A stretch of DNA of 64,000 bases from Guadua angustifolia (Eukaryota; Streptophyta; Magnoliopsida; Poales; Poaceae): assembly GCA_036346375.1 (NCBI GenBank), contig CM070501.1:37778539-37842538 (forward strand), in the 5' to 3' direction. The position numbers and the translations under genes were made by a program. Under the pieces are notes generated by a model. It searched no databases. It was not told the origin of the DNA and was given only the letters and a program-made list of their open reading frames with translations. Below, one piece after another: positions 1 to 11,200 of this stretch. Numbering within the stretch: the first letter of the stretch is position 1; each line of letters opens with the position of its first letter.

Positions 1-100
1 GAATAACAACCCATCCTTGACACTCCAAACCGGACCAGCGAGTGCCGAAGAAGAAACTGGGTGGAAATCTGCCGACTGGGCACTGGTGTTGACCCCCGTC

Positions 101-612
101 TAGGGGTGGCAATGGGGCCATTCCCCGTCGGGGAGTGCCTCCCCATCCCCGTCCCCGCGATCCAAAATTTTTCCCGTCCCCGTCCCCGTTCCCCGTCTCG
201 GGGGAGAAAATCACCCCGTCCCCATCCCCGTTCGGGTATCGGGGACCCATCCCCGCGAAAATTTCACACAAGAGAAGAGCTCTTATAGCCATTTTAACTC
301 TAAAATCATATCAATAGACAAGGAAAAAAACAATGCATGCATTCATTGAAGATTATGTTGTCCCGTTTATGAAAATGTGAATATGATGGGCTAGAGAATA
401 TGTTTGCAATCTAATAACTAAATTGGACTAAACTAAATTTGGATCTCCAACGGTCCCATGGAAAAAAAATTCCCGTCCCGTCCCTCGCTTATCCCCAACG
501 GGAATAATTTTCCTGCTTCCATCCTCATGGGGACGATTTCTTCCCATACCCGTCCCCTAATAGAGGAATTCCCCGCCGGGGATCGGGGAACGGGTCCCCA
601 TTGCCATCCCTA
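101..612. mobile_element. hAT MITE with 8-bp target duplication
   Basis: The ends are inverted: TAGGGGTGGCAATGGGG on the left and, reading inward from the right, TAGGGATGGCAATGGGG. The flanking 8 bp CCCCCGTC are identical at 93-100 and 613-620. An 8-bp duplication with TAGGG ends is the hAT signature. The 512-bp body is made of CCCCGTCCCCG-like strings and an AT-rich core with no transposase. It interrupts the gypsy RNase H/integrase junction. The ends match those of the larger hAT element at 53196-57108. Confidence 0.93.
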
Positions 613-620
613 CCCCCGTC

Positions 621-2985
621 GCAGTGGCCACACTCATTGAGCCATGGCCGGATGCTCCCGGCGCAGAAGATGTGCTCGGTGAAGGCCCAGCGCTGAAGTT
701 CTGGCTGGAGGTGTTTGTGAACTGAGCACAGCGGCGAATGATCTCCGGGTCCCGCCTGAGGCTGTCCTGCCATTGTTCGGCCACCAGAAGGCGTGGCCTG
801 GAAATGGCTGCACATGTTGGCATGGTCTTAGTCACGCGAGATAAGGCGTCAGCAACCTGGTTGTTCCGTCCGGGTTTATACTCGACTTGAAAATCAAATC
901 CCATAAGTTTGCTGAGCCAATGCTGCTGAGGAGGCGTGATGAGTGCTTGTTCCAGTAAGAATTTCAAGCTGGCGTGGTCTGTGCGAACCACGAAGGCGCG
1001 ACCCCAAAGATATGGGCGCCAATGACGAATTGCTTTCGATAATCCGATAAGCTCCCTCTCATATGCCGCCAATTTCATATGACGGTCAGCCAACTGACGA
1101 CTGAAGAATGCGATGGGATGTCTGTCCTGTTGAAGAATGGCGCCAATCCCTTTTCCTGATGCATCACATTCAACAATGAACGGGCTCGAAAAATCCGGTA
1201 GACGCAGCACCGGTGCCGAAGTCAATGCAGCTTTGAGCCGGTCAAAAGAATTAGTAGCCTCATCTGTCCATTGGAAACTATTTCGCCGGAGCATGGCCGT
1301 TAAAGGTTCGGCGATATCAGCATATTTATAAATGAAGCGGCGGTAATAGCCAGTTAAACCCAAAAATCCCCTCAATGCTGTGACTGTGGTTGGTTGGGTC
1401 CACGAAGAAACAGCCTCCAGCTTCTCAGGATCGGCCGCCACACCCTGGTGCGAAATAATATGCCCCAAGTAAGCCAACTGCTGCTGACCGAATGCACATT
1501 TGGATTGCTTTAAGTAAAGCTGATGGCGACGAAGCTGCTCTAGAACCACCCGCACATGGACATAATGGTCATCCTCGGAACGACTATAGATCAAAATGTC
1601 ATCAAAGAATACAAGAACAAATTTGCGAAGAAAGTCTTGTAAGACATCATTCATCAAGGCTTGAAACGTGGAAGGCGCGTTGGAAAGACCAAAAGGCATA
1701 ACAAGGAATTCATAATGTCCATGGTGAGTACGAAATGCTGTCTTTTCTACATCGCTTTCATGCATGCGCACCTGGTGATAGCCTGAACGGAGGTCGAGTT
1801 TAGAGAAGAACTGGGCGCCATGCAATTCATCCAGTAATTCTTCTACCACCGGAATGGGAACTTGTCTTTGATTGTGCGAGCGTTGAGCTCGCGGTAGTCC
1901 ACACAGAAACGCCATGAACCATCGCTCTTCTTAACCAATAATACTGGGGAAGAAAAAGGTGAATGGCTAGGCCGGATAATACCTTGAGCCAGCATCAACG
2001 AGCATTGGCGCTCAATTTCATCCTTCTGACGATAGGGATACCGATAGGGCCGTACCACCACGGGGTCCGTGCCCTCCTTCAGACAAATGCGGTGATTGCA
2101 AGCACGGTCAGGAGGCAACCCTTGCGGCTCAGTGAAGATATCCGGAAACCCTTGGAGGAATTCAGTCCAGAAAAGCTCACCATGAAGGGCCAACAATTGA
2201 GGACGCTGGGAAGCAGTCATACCTTGAAGACAGACTGGCTGATCGAGATATAGGAAGGACATGGTGAGAGTGACAAAATTCCAGTGAATATTTCCCAACG
2301 ACTGAAGCCATTGGATACCCAGCACCACATCAAACCCATCTAGGGGAATCACAAGGAATGACGCTTTAAAGGAATACTGACCAATAGAGAAGGGCTCCTG
2401 AGGCACTGTCCCCAGACAAGGAAGTTGATGACCATTGGCTACCTTGACCTGCTGCCGTGGCCCTGGCTGAGGTTGCAGTGTCCAATGAGCTGCAGTATGA
2501 CTACTCAGGAAGTTATGGGTGCTGCCGCTGTCGATGAGGCAACGGAGAGAACAGCCCTGCATTGTTAACATGACCTGCATGGTGCCCCCAGGCTTGGGCC
2601 CCATCATAGCCAGCAGAGACAAGGAGGGTTCTGGAGGATCAGCTGATTCTTCCGGCGACGATGTAATCAGCGTGGACTGGTCGTTCTCCTCGATATCGCT
2701 GTCACATATCTCGATGGCGAAGAGCCGCTTACAACGATGCCCCCGGGAGTAGAAGTCATCACAATGGAAACACAATCCTTTAGCTCTTCTGTCGGCCAAT
2801 TGATCGGCGCTGAGTTTCATCCTTGCTGGAAAAGATGGAGCAGACGCCACACTGGTCATGGTGCTCATCGATCCATTGGCGCCGCCCCCCGCGACAGGAG
2901 GAGTAACCAACGGCATACCGCCCGACGGTGCGGAATGCCCGTAGCGATGAGGGATCGCTGTTCTACCTCGACGATCGCCGACCAT
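621..2985 (-). pseudogene. Gypsy pol: zinc knuckle, protease, RT, RNase H (frameshifted)
   Basis: In minus-strand order: a CX2CX7HXC knuckle (CFHC...GHRC), protease active site [10 protein letters not shown], reverse transcriptase with DYRELN, DLRSGYHQV and the catalytic FFDDILIYS box, then RNase H with VECDASGKGIGAIL and a DHASLKFLL segment. Near 1857 one base is missing: the frame reads KDKFPFRW where KDKFPIPVVEE is expected, so RT is split over two frames. The sequence is interrupted at 620/613 by the hAT MITE and continues at 92-1 with a VKDGLLF motif, normally found just ahead of integrase. These are well-known gypsy motifs; the loss of function is inferred from the frameshift. Confidence 0.9.
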
Positions 2986-3958
2986 GCCACCATCGGTCGG
3001 TGGTCAAGAGGAGAATCCCGATCGCCAAATGCACGATCACAGACGGTCCGCTTTGCCGGAGCCAGCCGCCCGCCAACCACAGCGCCATACGCTCCTCCGC
3101 CTCCCGGGCAAAACAGATGGCTTCCGACAAATCCCGAGGGTGTTCGCGATATACATCCGCCGCGATTGCGCGTGAGAGTCCGGCTGTGAATGTTTCCACT
3201 TGATCAGCCCTAGCCATGCGTGGAGTACGCGCCAGCAGGCGCTGGAACTCACGCGCGTATTCATCCACTCCGCTTTGGCCCTGCTTGAGATTAACCAGGT
3301 CGCCTAATGGTCCTGGTCCGGAATGCCGAGTGAATCGTTGAAGGAAAGTGTCGAAGAAGTCCTCCCACGAAATCCATGCTACCTCGACCATCCAATTATC
3401 GAGCACTTCTTGAGCTTCGCCACGGAGATGAAGGCCAACCAAGTCCACGTATTCATGCGACGGGATCTGGTGGAGGCGGAAGAAACGCTCACATTGGCGC
3501 AGCCAGGAGAGGGGGTCCTCCGTGCCGTCGTAGCTGGGCAATTCCAGCCTGGGAGCCCGGGGAGTCAAACGCCGGTTAGCAGAGGAATCGCCCTCCTCCA
3601 TGGCATGCGGGCGATCTACCGCCGGACACAAGTGGCCGCCGGTGTCCCATGGAGGACGGTCACGCCGACCCCGCTCGACCGCTCGTGGTCTGGCCAAGCG
3701 TGCCGCAGTCAGAGGCCCGTAACCCGGCGGTTCGGTAGCAGGAAGATGGTCGTAGCGGTCGGGCCATGGATCAGGACGCCTGTTGGTGTCGGCGGGAGCA
3801 CCGTTTGGATGACCGGAGTCACCCGTGGGCTGCTTCGATGCTCGAGACAGAGCGAGTAGTTCTCCCAGAGAAGTCTTCAAGTCCTCCATGGATTCCTCCA
3901 ACTTGCCAACGCGATCTTCGAACTTGCCAAGGCGATCTTCAACGGTGGGCTGTGCCAT
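2963..3958 (-). pseudogene. Gypsy gag (capsid) region
   Basis: The reading frame starts with an acidic helical leader and then shows the gag core: a PSYDGTEDPLSWLRQCERFF motif, a W..F...F segment and a Q.G...Y..EF segment. This matches the retrotransposon gag capsid fold. The frame is lost near 3060-2960, where the protein should continue into the zinc knuckle but the sequence runs in other frames, so at least one indel has occurred. It would form the capsid of the retrotransposon particle. The start was taken at the ATG at about 3958, just inside the primer site, although an in-frame ATG at 3988 overlaps the primer site. Confidence 0.8.
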
Positions 3959-3974
3959 GGTCGAAGGATCGGAT

Positions 3975-3987
3975 GGCTCTGATACCA
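3975..3987 (-). other. Primer-binding site (initiator Met tRNA type)
   Basis: On the minus strand the sequence is TGGTATCAGAGCC, the usual complement of the 3' end of initiator methionine tRNA in plant LTR retrotransposons. It sits three bases inside the LTR end, which supports both the LTR boundary and the direction of the element. Confidence 0.85.
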
Positions 3988-3990
3988 AAT

Positions 3991-4361
3991 TGTTATGAAC
4001 CTGATTGTAGAGACGAGTCCCTGGCCGGAGACCGGCGCGGGAAGAGGTGGACGTCGAGGCCGTAGCGGCGACTCGACGGATAATTGCCTTGTTAATCGGA
4101 AGGCACCGCCCAGAGATAAGTTTGTGGCAAAATACTTCCTGCCCTTTTCATTGAGTTTTCTCATATATATAGCCTAATACATGATCCGAAGGATCTACTA
4201 CTATGGAAGAGATATATTTCAATCATAACTAATTTAAAAGATACTTTCCTTAACTACCTATCTTGACCATATCCTACGCCTACCAGTATTTGGTTAATAC
4301 CGGTCCTTATCTGGCATATCTTCTCCCGACTCTTTCCTTATCTTCTGTTTGCGGTAATACA
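3991..4361 (-). repeat. 5' LTR of the gypsy element
   Basis: On the plus strand the block begins TGTTATGAACC and ends near TAATACACA, about 371-373 bp, with TG..CA ends. Three bases separate it from the primer-binding site. Immediately to the right an open copia pol reading frame starts, which marks the insertion point. The second LTR is outside the window, so the target duplication cannot be checked. Confidence 0.75.
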
Positions 4362-4363
4362 CA

Positions 4364-5059
4364 TTGTCAAAACCTCTAGCGGATCCATCTCGATATCGAC
4401 ATATTGTGGGCAGTCTTGTTTATCTTACTGTTACCAGACCTGACATTTCTCATGCGGTCCATATTTTGGGTCAATTTGTGAGTACTCCTACCTCGGTTCA
4501 TTTTGGACATTTGCTTTGTGTGCTAAGATACCCAAGGGGGACCTCGTCTCAGAGTTTGTTCTATGCTCGTGATAATCCACTTCAGCTTCATGCTTACTCG
4601 GACTCTACTTGAGCAAGTGATCCAACAGATCGTCGTTCTGTCACTGGCTATTGTATTTTTCTTGGTTCTTCTCCTCTTGCATGGAAGTTCAAGAAACAGG
4701 CAGCTGTATCTCGGTCTAGTACAGAGGCAGAACTTCGAGCACTTGCCACTACCACTTCAGAGATTGTATGGCTTCGATGGTTGCTAGCTGATTTTGGTAT
4801 TTCCTGTGATGCCCCCACGCCTCTTCTTTGTGATAATACTGGAGCCATACAAATTGCCAATGATCCTGTGAAGCATGAACTCACAAAGCATATTAGTGTT
4901 GATGACTCGGTCTCACTGTTATCAGAAAACAATTGTTCTTCAGTATATGCCATCTGACCTGCAAGTTGCAGATTTTTTCACCAAAGCACAAACTCAAGAG
5001 CAGCATCGGCTTCATTTGCTCAAACTCAATGCTTTGGATCCACCTTGAGTGTGAGGGGG
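4364..5059 (+). pseudogene. Ty1/copia pol 3' part (RT end and RNase H)
   Basis: The translation from 4364 gives the end of copia reverse transcriptase (VGSLVYLTVTRPDISHAV, then LRYPRGTSSQSL). It continues in shifted frames into RNase H motifs (DRRSVTGYC, SRSSTEAEL, EIVWLRWLLADF, CDNTGAIQIA). There is a stop near 4612 and a further frameshift before the ADFFTKA-like end. The 5' part is displaced by the gypsy insertion and should resume left of the window. A purine tract (GAGGGGG) lies at 5053-5059, directly before a TGTTAAGG LTR start. Confidence 0.85.
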
Positions 5060-5128
5060 TGTTAAGGCCCATAACATCTAGGCCCATACTATGGCTATAT
5101 ATATCTATGTCAACCTATTGGAGGATCA
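5060..5128 (+). repeat. Start of copia 3' LTR (short or truncated)
   Basis: TGTTAAGGCCC follows the polypurine tract exactly as an LTR start should. No clear CA end or target duplication is seen before the deaminase exon at 5221, so the LTR is either very short or truncated. The end given is approximate. Confidence 0.5.
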
Positions 5129-5220
5129 CCTTGGTCAAACCTCAAGGTTAGTAACAATTATCACCCAAAGGGACCCTTTTTACTAATAAAAATCAAAATA
5201 GAGCTTCAAAGGAAAAATAC

Positions 5221-8200
5221 CTTTGCCCAAGGAAGCATATCATCAGAACAACCTCTGGGGAATCCATTGTAGCCAATTCCTGGTTGCAATAATAGTTGAG
5301 TTACAATATCAACCATGGTACATATTCATGGCTCTTGTCCTATTACAACACTCATGACACTTTGCGTATCACAGCAATACTGCAGCAATCAATTACAATG
5401 GGTTTATGTATAAACCATGTTGTGTACCATAAATCAACATAGGCTTCATCAATGTTGTACAAAAAAAGATACATGCAATGTTAGTCAAGAATCAAATACA
5501 AAAGGATTGTCATGTTAGCTGCAATTTGCTGCAAACAGCTTTGAAATGTAAGATTGAGATGCCACAACTGGATGAAGACATTGATATTGTATATAAATAT
5601 AACAAAACAAAAGATATACTATGGTAAGATATCAGCACTGAAGTAGAACAAGAAAAAATCCAGTCCAAACTTTAGTATTATCTCAGTGCACACAAAGGTA
5701 ATGCACTGGACACTTATGGTCAAACTGAAACATACCAATCACATAGCAATGTGCTAAGAAAAGGACAATGTCAGTAAACTCTTATGCTTCTTAAAGCAGC
5801 AGCTAATTTATTACAGTATGAAAAACTACGGTTTTTCAATCCTGAATGACTGAATCAGGTTTTATTGAATTTCAGCCTCACCTAGGATTATTCCCTCTTG
5901 GCTAACCAAGCATGCTCCAACCTGCATAAAATGGTTAGTAGATGAATTAAATCATAATTTTTCACTACAAATCTTACAGAAGCTTCTACAATGTGTTAAA
6001 ATCTTTTATATGAAAATCCTTTATATGCCCGCTGAATTTACAGAATAAACAGATGCTGCCAAAATAAGCTACACCCTTCCTCTTTCATTTACAAGACATC
6101 AAGCAGAAGGCACTACAAAGAGGACATATAAACAAAGTTGCAGCTAAAAAGAAGCAATCCACTTGCTCCAATAATATCAATGGAACTACCACAGAATCCA
6201 GCTATGTTGAGCTTTATATGAAAAGCTTTGAAGCGCTAGAATGCTTTTAATTTGAAAAAGGTTTATCAAATTATTCATTATACAATAGGTAAAGAGAGTA
6301 TGGCTACAACGTTCCTAGTAGAGAATTAGCATATGCTGCATATCTGCTTGGAAGATGCAAAAGAAGTCAATTTCTTATTTACACCTTTCTGGAGTGTTGG
6401 CTGCAGGCTGAGTCACCTTTCTAGTTGAGTGCTAGTTACATATACAACAGTACAAAGATGGCTCTCAAGAAAAATAACATACAAATAAACTGAGTGACTG
6501 AGCGCGGCATTTGCACAAGCATAGGTTAACAAACTGGAACCACTATACTCTAAAATACCATTATATAACGAAAAGATCCTATTAGTGGGTAAAATTTCAC
6601 ACACTCTGGAATAAGGAATAAATGATGACTTGTCCTCATTTACTTATGTTATTGATCATTTATCCCGTGATGTCTGGGCCGTATGTCAGTAAGACAAATG
6701 GGGCAAATGATCAATTATCCTCTAGAATAATCATGAATTGCAAAAGGCTGATAGAAAATCCAATCCTGTTAGGGAGGTGAATTTTACAAAGCATGGCACT
6801 AAGGGATTTCATTCATGACATCATCTCAAAATCTCGAGTCACGAGTCAGTAGAATATTTGATCAACATATCACATCTCGCACCATGGTTATCACGGCGCC
6901 CATGAGGCGAAGTCGCCTCGGCGCTGACGCTTAGGCGCCTAGGCGAGATTAGGCGCCAAAAAATATTCAAGTTAGCATTAAAAGTAGCGATCAAATAAGT
7001 TCTCGATCCTAGCAATCAAATGACTTCTCACCCATTCGGCCCATTCGTGCACCGCCCATGTGGCCCATTGCGTAGGCCAAGACTAGCACTCCTAGCGGCC
7101 GGCACGCGACGCTCGCACCTGACTCCATTCACACGCTGGCCGACTTTCGTCTCCCTACTCCCGCTCCTCCCTCTCCATTCACACGCGCCGACTCCCAGCC
7201 GCCGTCGACTCCTCTCTCTGTCGTCCCATTCCATTTGCCCTCAGATCAGCGCATCCTCCTGAGTCCCGAGTTGCCGAGCAGAGGAGCGCCGAGTCGCCGA
7301 GCAAGAGGAGCGCCGAGCTCGCCGAGCAGAGGAGGAGAAGCGGACGGAGAAGGGGAGGCGGAGGAGGAGGGGGAAGCGGAGGAGGAGCGGGAGGCGGAGG
7401 CTTACCGGGGCAGCGGCGACAGCGGCGGCGCGAAACTAGGGTTTCGCCATCGCTTCTCCACCCGTGAGGTCTGTGGTCTTTCGCACCCGTAGTCCCGCTT
7501 CGTTCGGTCTTTGGTCCTTCTCCACTTCGCCAAGTGCTGAGTCGCTCGCCAGAAGGCCCGGACGACGCCTAGGCGCCCACGCCACGACGCCAGATCGCCC
7601 AAAGTGCTCGCTGGCGGCTTCAGCGAGGCGCCGAGCCAAGGCGGCTCGGCCGGCCGCTGACGCTTAGTCGGCGCCTAGGCGTCGCCTAGGCGACGCCGTA
7701 ATAACCATGTCTCGCACAGTATATGTTTTTTTACTAACATAGGTGACAAATTTAAAAATGTTACATGAGCTTCTACAACGTGTTAAAATATTTTTTATGT
7801 CACTGAATAAACATATGTTGCCAAAATAAAGTCCACCCTTGTAACATCCTAAAATTTGCAGATTTTTATTTAAAATATTTAAATATGAATTTATAAGATT
7901 TTTACTAAATTTTCTGGATTTTATAAATGATTTTTCCTAAATTCAGTTTTATAAAATAACTTACTGTAGAAAATTTAAAACTTCATTAATTCCAAAAGCA
8001 ATTTTATTAAGTCCCAAATATACCAAAGAATTTTTTAGAATTTTTCTAGATATTTTGAACCTTATTTCCTATTTTATAAAAGTATCTTTATTTTCAGCTA
8101 TTAAATAAATTTGAAAAAAAGGGGACCCACTTGTTAGCATAGGGCACGCCATCTTCCCCAGGCGAGCAAGCACAGAACAGTGATCCCACCCCCCCCCCCA

Positions 8201-11200
8201 TTGTTGCGTCAAAGAAGCTTCAAATCCAATTGATTCTTCATCTGATTTCTTTTCAAATTTCACAAAATCAATCATCGGACCTTGCTCTTTCCATTTCCAA
8301 CCTCCTTTCCCAAATTTGGTGAACAAATTTGGCATTCTTTCTGTTTCCAAAATTTCCATATCCAAGTCAGTTTCCTTCTATACGGGCATCCCCGACCCTA
8401 CATAAGGTGAGCACCGTGCTCCTCTCCCCTCACACAACCCGTTCCTCTGCTTGTTTCAAGCTCTTGTGCCCCCCTTTAGACAGAACTCCGCGAGAACCGG
8501 AACGCAAACCGAACGTCGACGACGAGTCCTCGCGAGGACCCCGCCACCCCAGAGCCCCATTCACTGAGCCAACCGTGTAGTCCTCTTTTTTTTCCCTATC
8601 AATTTCTACTTTCTTCCATCACATTGCGCAAATTTTGAGTTCCCTCGCTACCTACCGAACTAGACTTCTCGCACTGCTGCGCCACCATCCATGCCTCCCC
8701 ACCGTTGTTGTGACCTCTGGTGAGTTCGCCACGTCACGAGCTACGTCATGCACTCCTCGACGGGACCGTGCCTTGCCACCTTGACCCTTGGCTATGTGTG
8801 CCGCCTCCTCTGCGCCCTCTATGATGCGCTGCCACAACAACCAATTGCACAGTGCCACAAAGCTACAGTGCCTTCTCATTCTATGTGATTTAAATCTTTC
8901 GAGAGCTCGTTCTCCTGCGATTGAACTCCGAATTCAGTTATTCAAATTTCTAAATTCAAGCTCTACCTTTCAGTACCATTCTTTTCATTTTTTGGATTTT
9001 TTTTGTATTTCTTTTATTTATTTGTTCATTTTCGTGTGTAGACGTCGCCAAAGCTTTGCAACCCAACAAGAGGTAGAACCAGTTGCGTTCAGTGAAGGCA
9101 AGTCTTCTGTGACCATGTTGATCCCAAAGTTCTAAAATGCTTATGTTGTTTCAAATTATGCATGCTTATTTGCATGCAATGTACTTTAAATACAGTCTTA
9201 AGGTTTAGTTAAACTCCAGTATTGTTATGACCTCATTGGCATTGATCATTGTGTACCATTGTCACCGTAGGTGGTATTAGCTATATTATTTGATGATGGT
9301 TAGTAGAGTAGCATGGAACTATAGAATTGCTTAGTCCAACTTAAATGTTTCGGTATTATGCTATTATGGGAATCGTTTCAAAATATTGTTTAAACTCGTT
9401 TGTGAAGTGCGGCAAGAGGTATTGTTGCTATTATTTAAATGAAATAAAATGAAAAATGGTTTAGACCGGGACGGATGGACGTTTGGTAGGTGCAAAAAGT
9501 ATGAGACCTTGTAAAATGAATGTTTCGGCCTAGTCAATTAAGGACCGAAACGTGTGTTACCATGGACCGAGCACTAACGTACAACCATAAGTCTATATGT
9601 GTACGACCTGACTAATTAATTTGTGTCTCGTTATCAGCTTCGCCAATTGGTGGAATGTGTGTCAGATGGAGACAGACATAAGAGGGGGCTTCCGACTGGG
9701 CAGATTGAACCCTTCGATGGTAAAACCTTAACAGACGAAGTTAACAGCGGGGTTGTACATTGTAAAGGCCTTATCATGATCTCTCTGAGGTACACCAAAG
9801 GAAATATGCTAATATCGATTGCCAAAGGGTTGATCATATCTTGTGGGTAAAATTGTACACACTTTGCAGAGTTAAAACTACTTAAGTAACCGTGCCCACA
9901 GTCAAGAGCAGGCGAGGTACGTTTTCATATTGTAGATTTTATAGTTTTGTTTTAAATAAAAATGGTGGTTTGGGAATCCGTGAATTGATGGAACTCTCGG
10001 GTTATGGTTTGGCAGATGTAGTCAGTCAAGTAGATGGAACCAATCATTACAACTACATTTGGTCAAATGATGCTTTACAAAATTACTAATGGTATTTAAA
10101 GTTAAATATTGCTTTATGCTAAATGAGCCATATTAAGCCTTCATTTGTTTAGACTTGCATATAGTTATCATGCATTATGTTTCCAAGGCTTGTGGAGTAC
10201 ATTTTGTACTTACCCTTGCCACATTCCAACTTTCCACAGAAGAGTGCGCAGAAGCAGAAGGTGACTAGAGTTCTTTGCTTGTGGTTACAATGAAGGCGAT
10301 CTGGATTACTATGATGCATACCCAGTCAATTGCTTGTTGGGCAAATGAATAGGCTTATTCTGCTAATGTTTATTTCGTTCCCACTATTACTTTATTGAAC
10401 TCAAGTCATAAGGCTGTTTATTTGTAATTGTTGGCCATAAGGCTGGTATCTTTTGCTTAAATAATATTATTTGATTCGTGATATGGATGTGTTGTCATCA
10501 CTATTTCCACTGTGTGCACTAGCTTGATTCAAGACTAGTGCGGTTATACACAGAGGGTTCGGATTTGGAAATTTGGTCCCGACAACTCTTCCCCTTTCAT
10601 TTACAAGACATCAAGTAGAAGGCATTACAGAGAGAATATATAATCAAAGTTGCAGTTAAAAAGAAGCAATCCACTTGTTCCTATACTATCAATGGAACTA
10701 TTAGAGAATCAAGCTATTTTGTGCTTTTTATGAAAAGCTTTGAAGCACTCGAATAGTTTTGATTTCAAAAAGGTTGATTAAATTATTCGTTATACAATAG
10801 GTATGTATAGGTAAAGGTCGTTATACAATAGGTAAAGAGAGTGTGGCTACAATGTTCCTAGTAGAGTTGCATATCTTCCTAGAAGATGCAAAAGAAATTA
10901 ATTTCTTATTCAGCACCTTTCTTGTGTGTGGGTTGTGGGGGCAGAGTTGCCTTTCTACTTCAGTGCTGGTTACATATATTATATAACAATACAAATACAA
11001 TGGCTCTCAAGAAAAAACATACAAATAAATTGAGGCCATGTATTTGAACAAGCATATTTTTCAGAGGGGTCACACAAGCATAGATTAATAAACTGAACCA
11101 CTAAATTCTAGAATTCCATTACATAATGAAAAGATCTTATTAGTTGGTAAAATCTCACACATCTTGGTGTAATCATGATTCATGAATTACAAAAGGCTGA

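Larger units (their letters stand above)
1..4361 (-). mobile_element. Ty3/gypsy LTR retrotransposon, minus strand, left end outside window
   Basis: From right to left the sequence shows an LTR, a primer-binding site, gag, a zinc knuckle, an aspartic protease, reverse transcriptase and RNase H. That order is typical of Ty3/gypsy. The coding sequence resumes at 1-92 after the nested hAT element (101-612), and integrase plus the 3' LTR would lie left of the window. The LTR right end abuts Ty1/copia pol sequence, so this element inserted into the copia element. Frameshifts in gag and pol mean it is not autonomous as it stands. Confidence 0.9.

Noticed and set aside
8329..9135. Short open frames within the 7840-10584 block
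   Set aside because: No gag, pol or host motifs; the block behaves as one LTR unit with flanking duplication.
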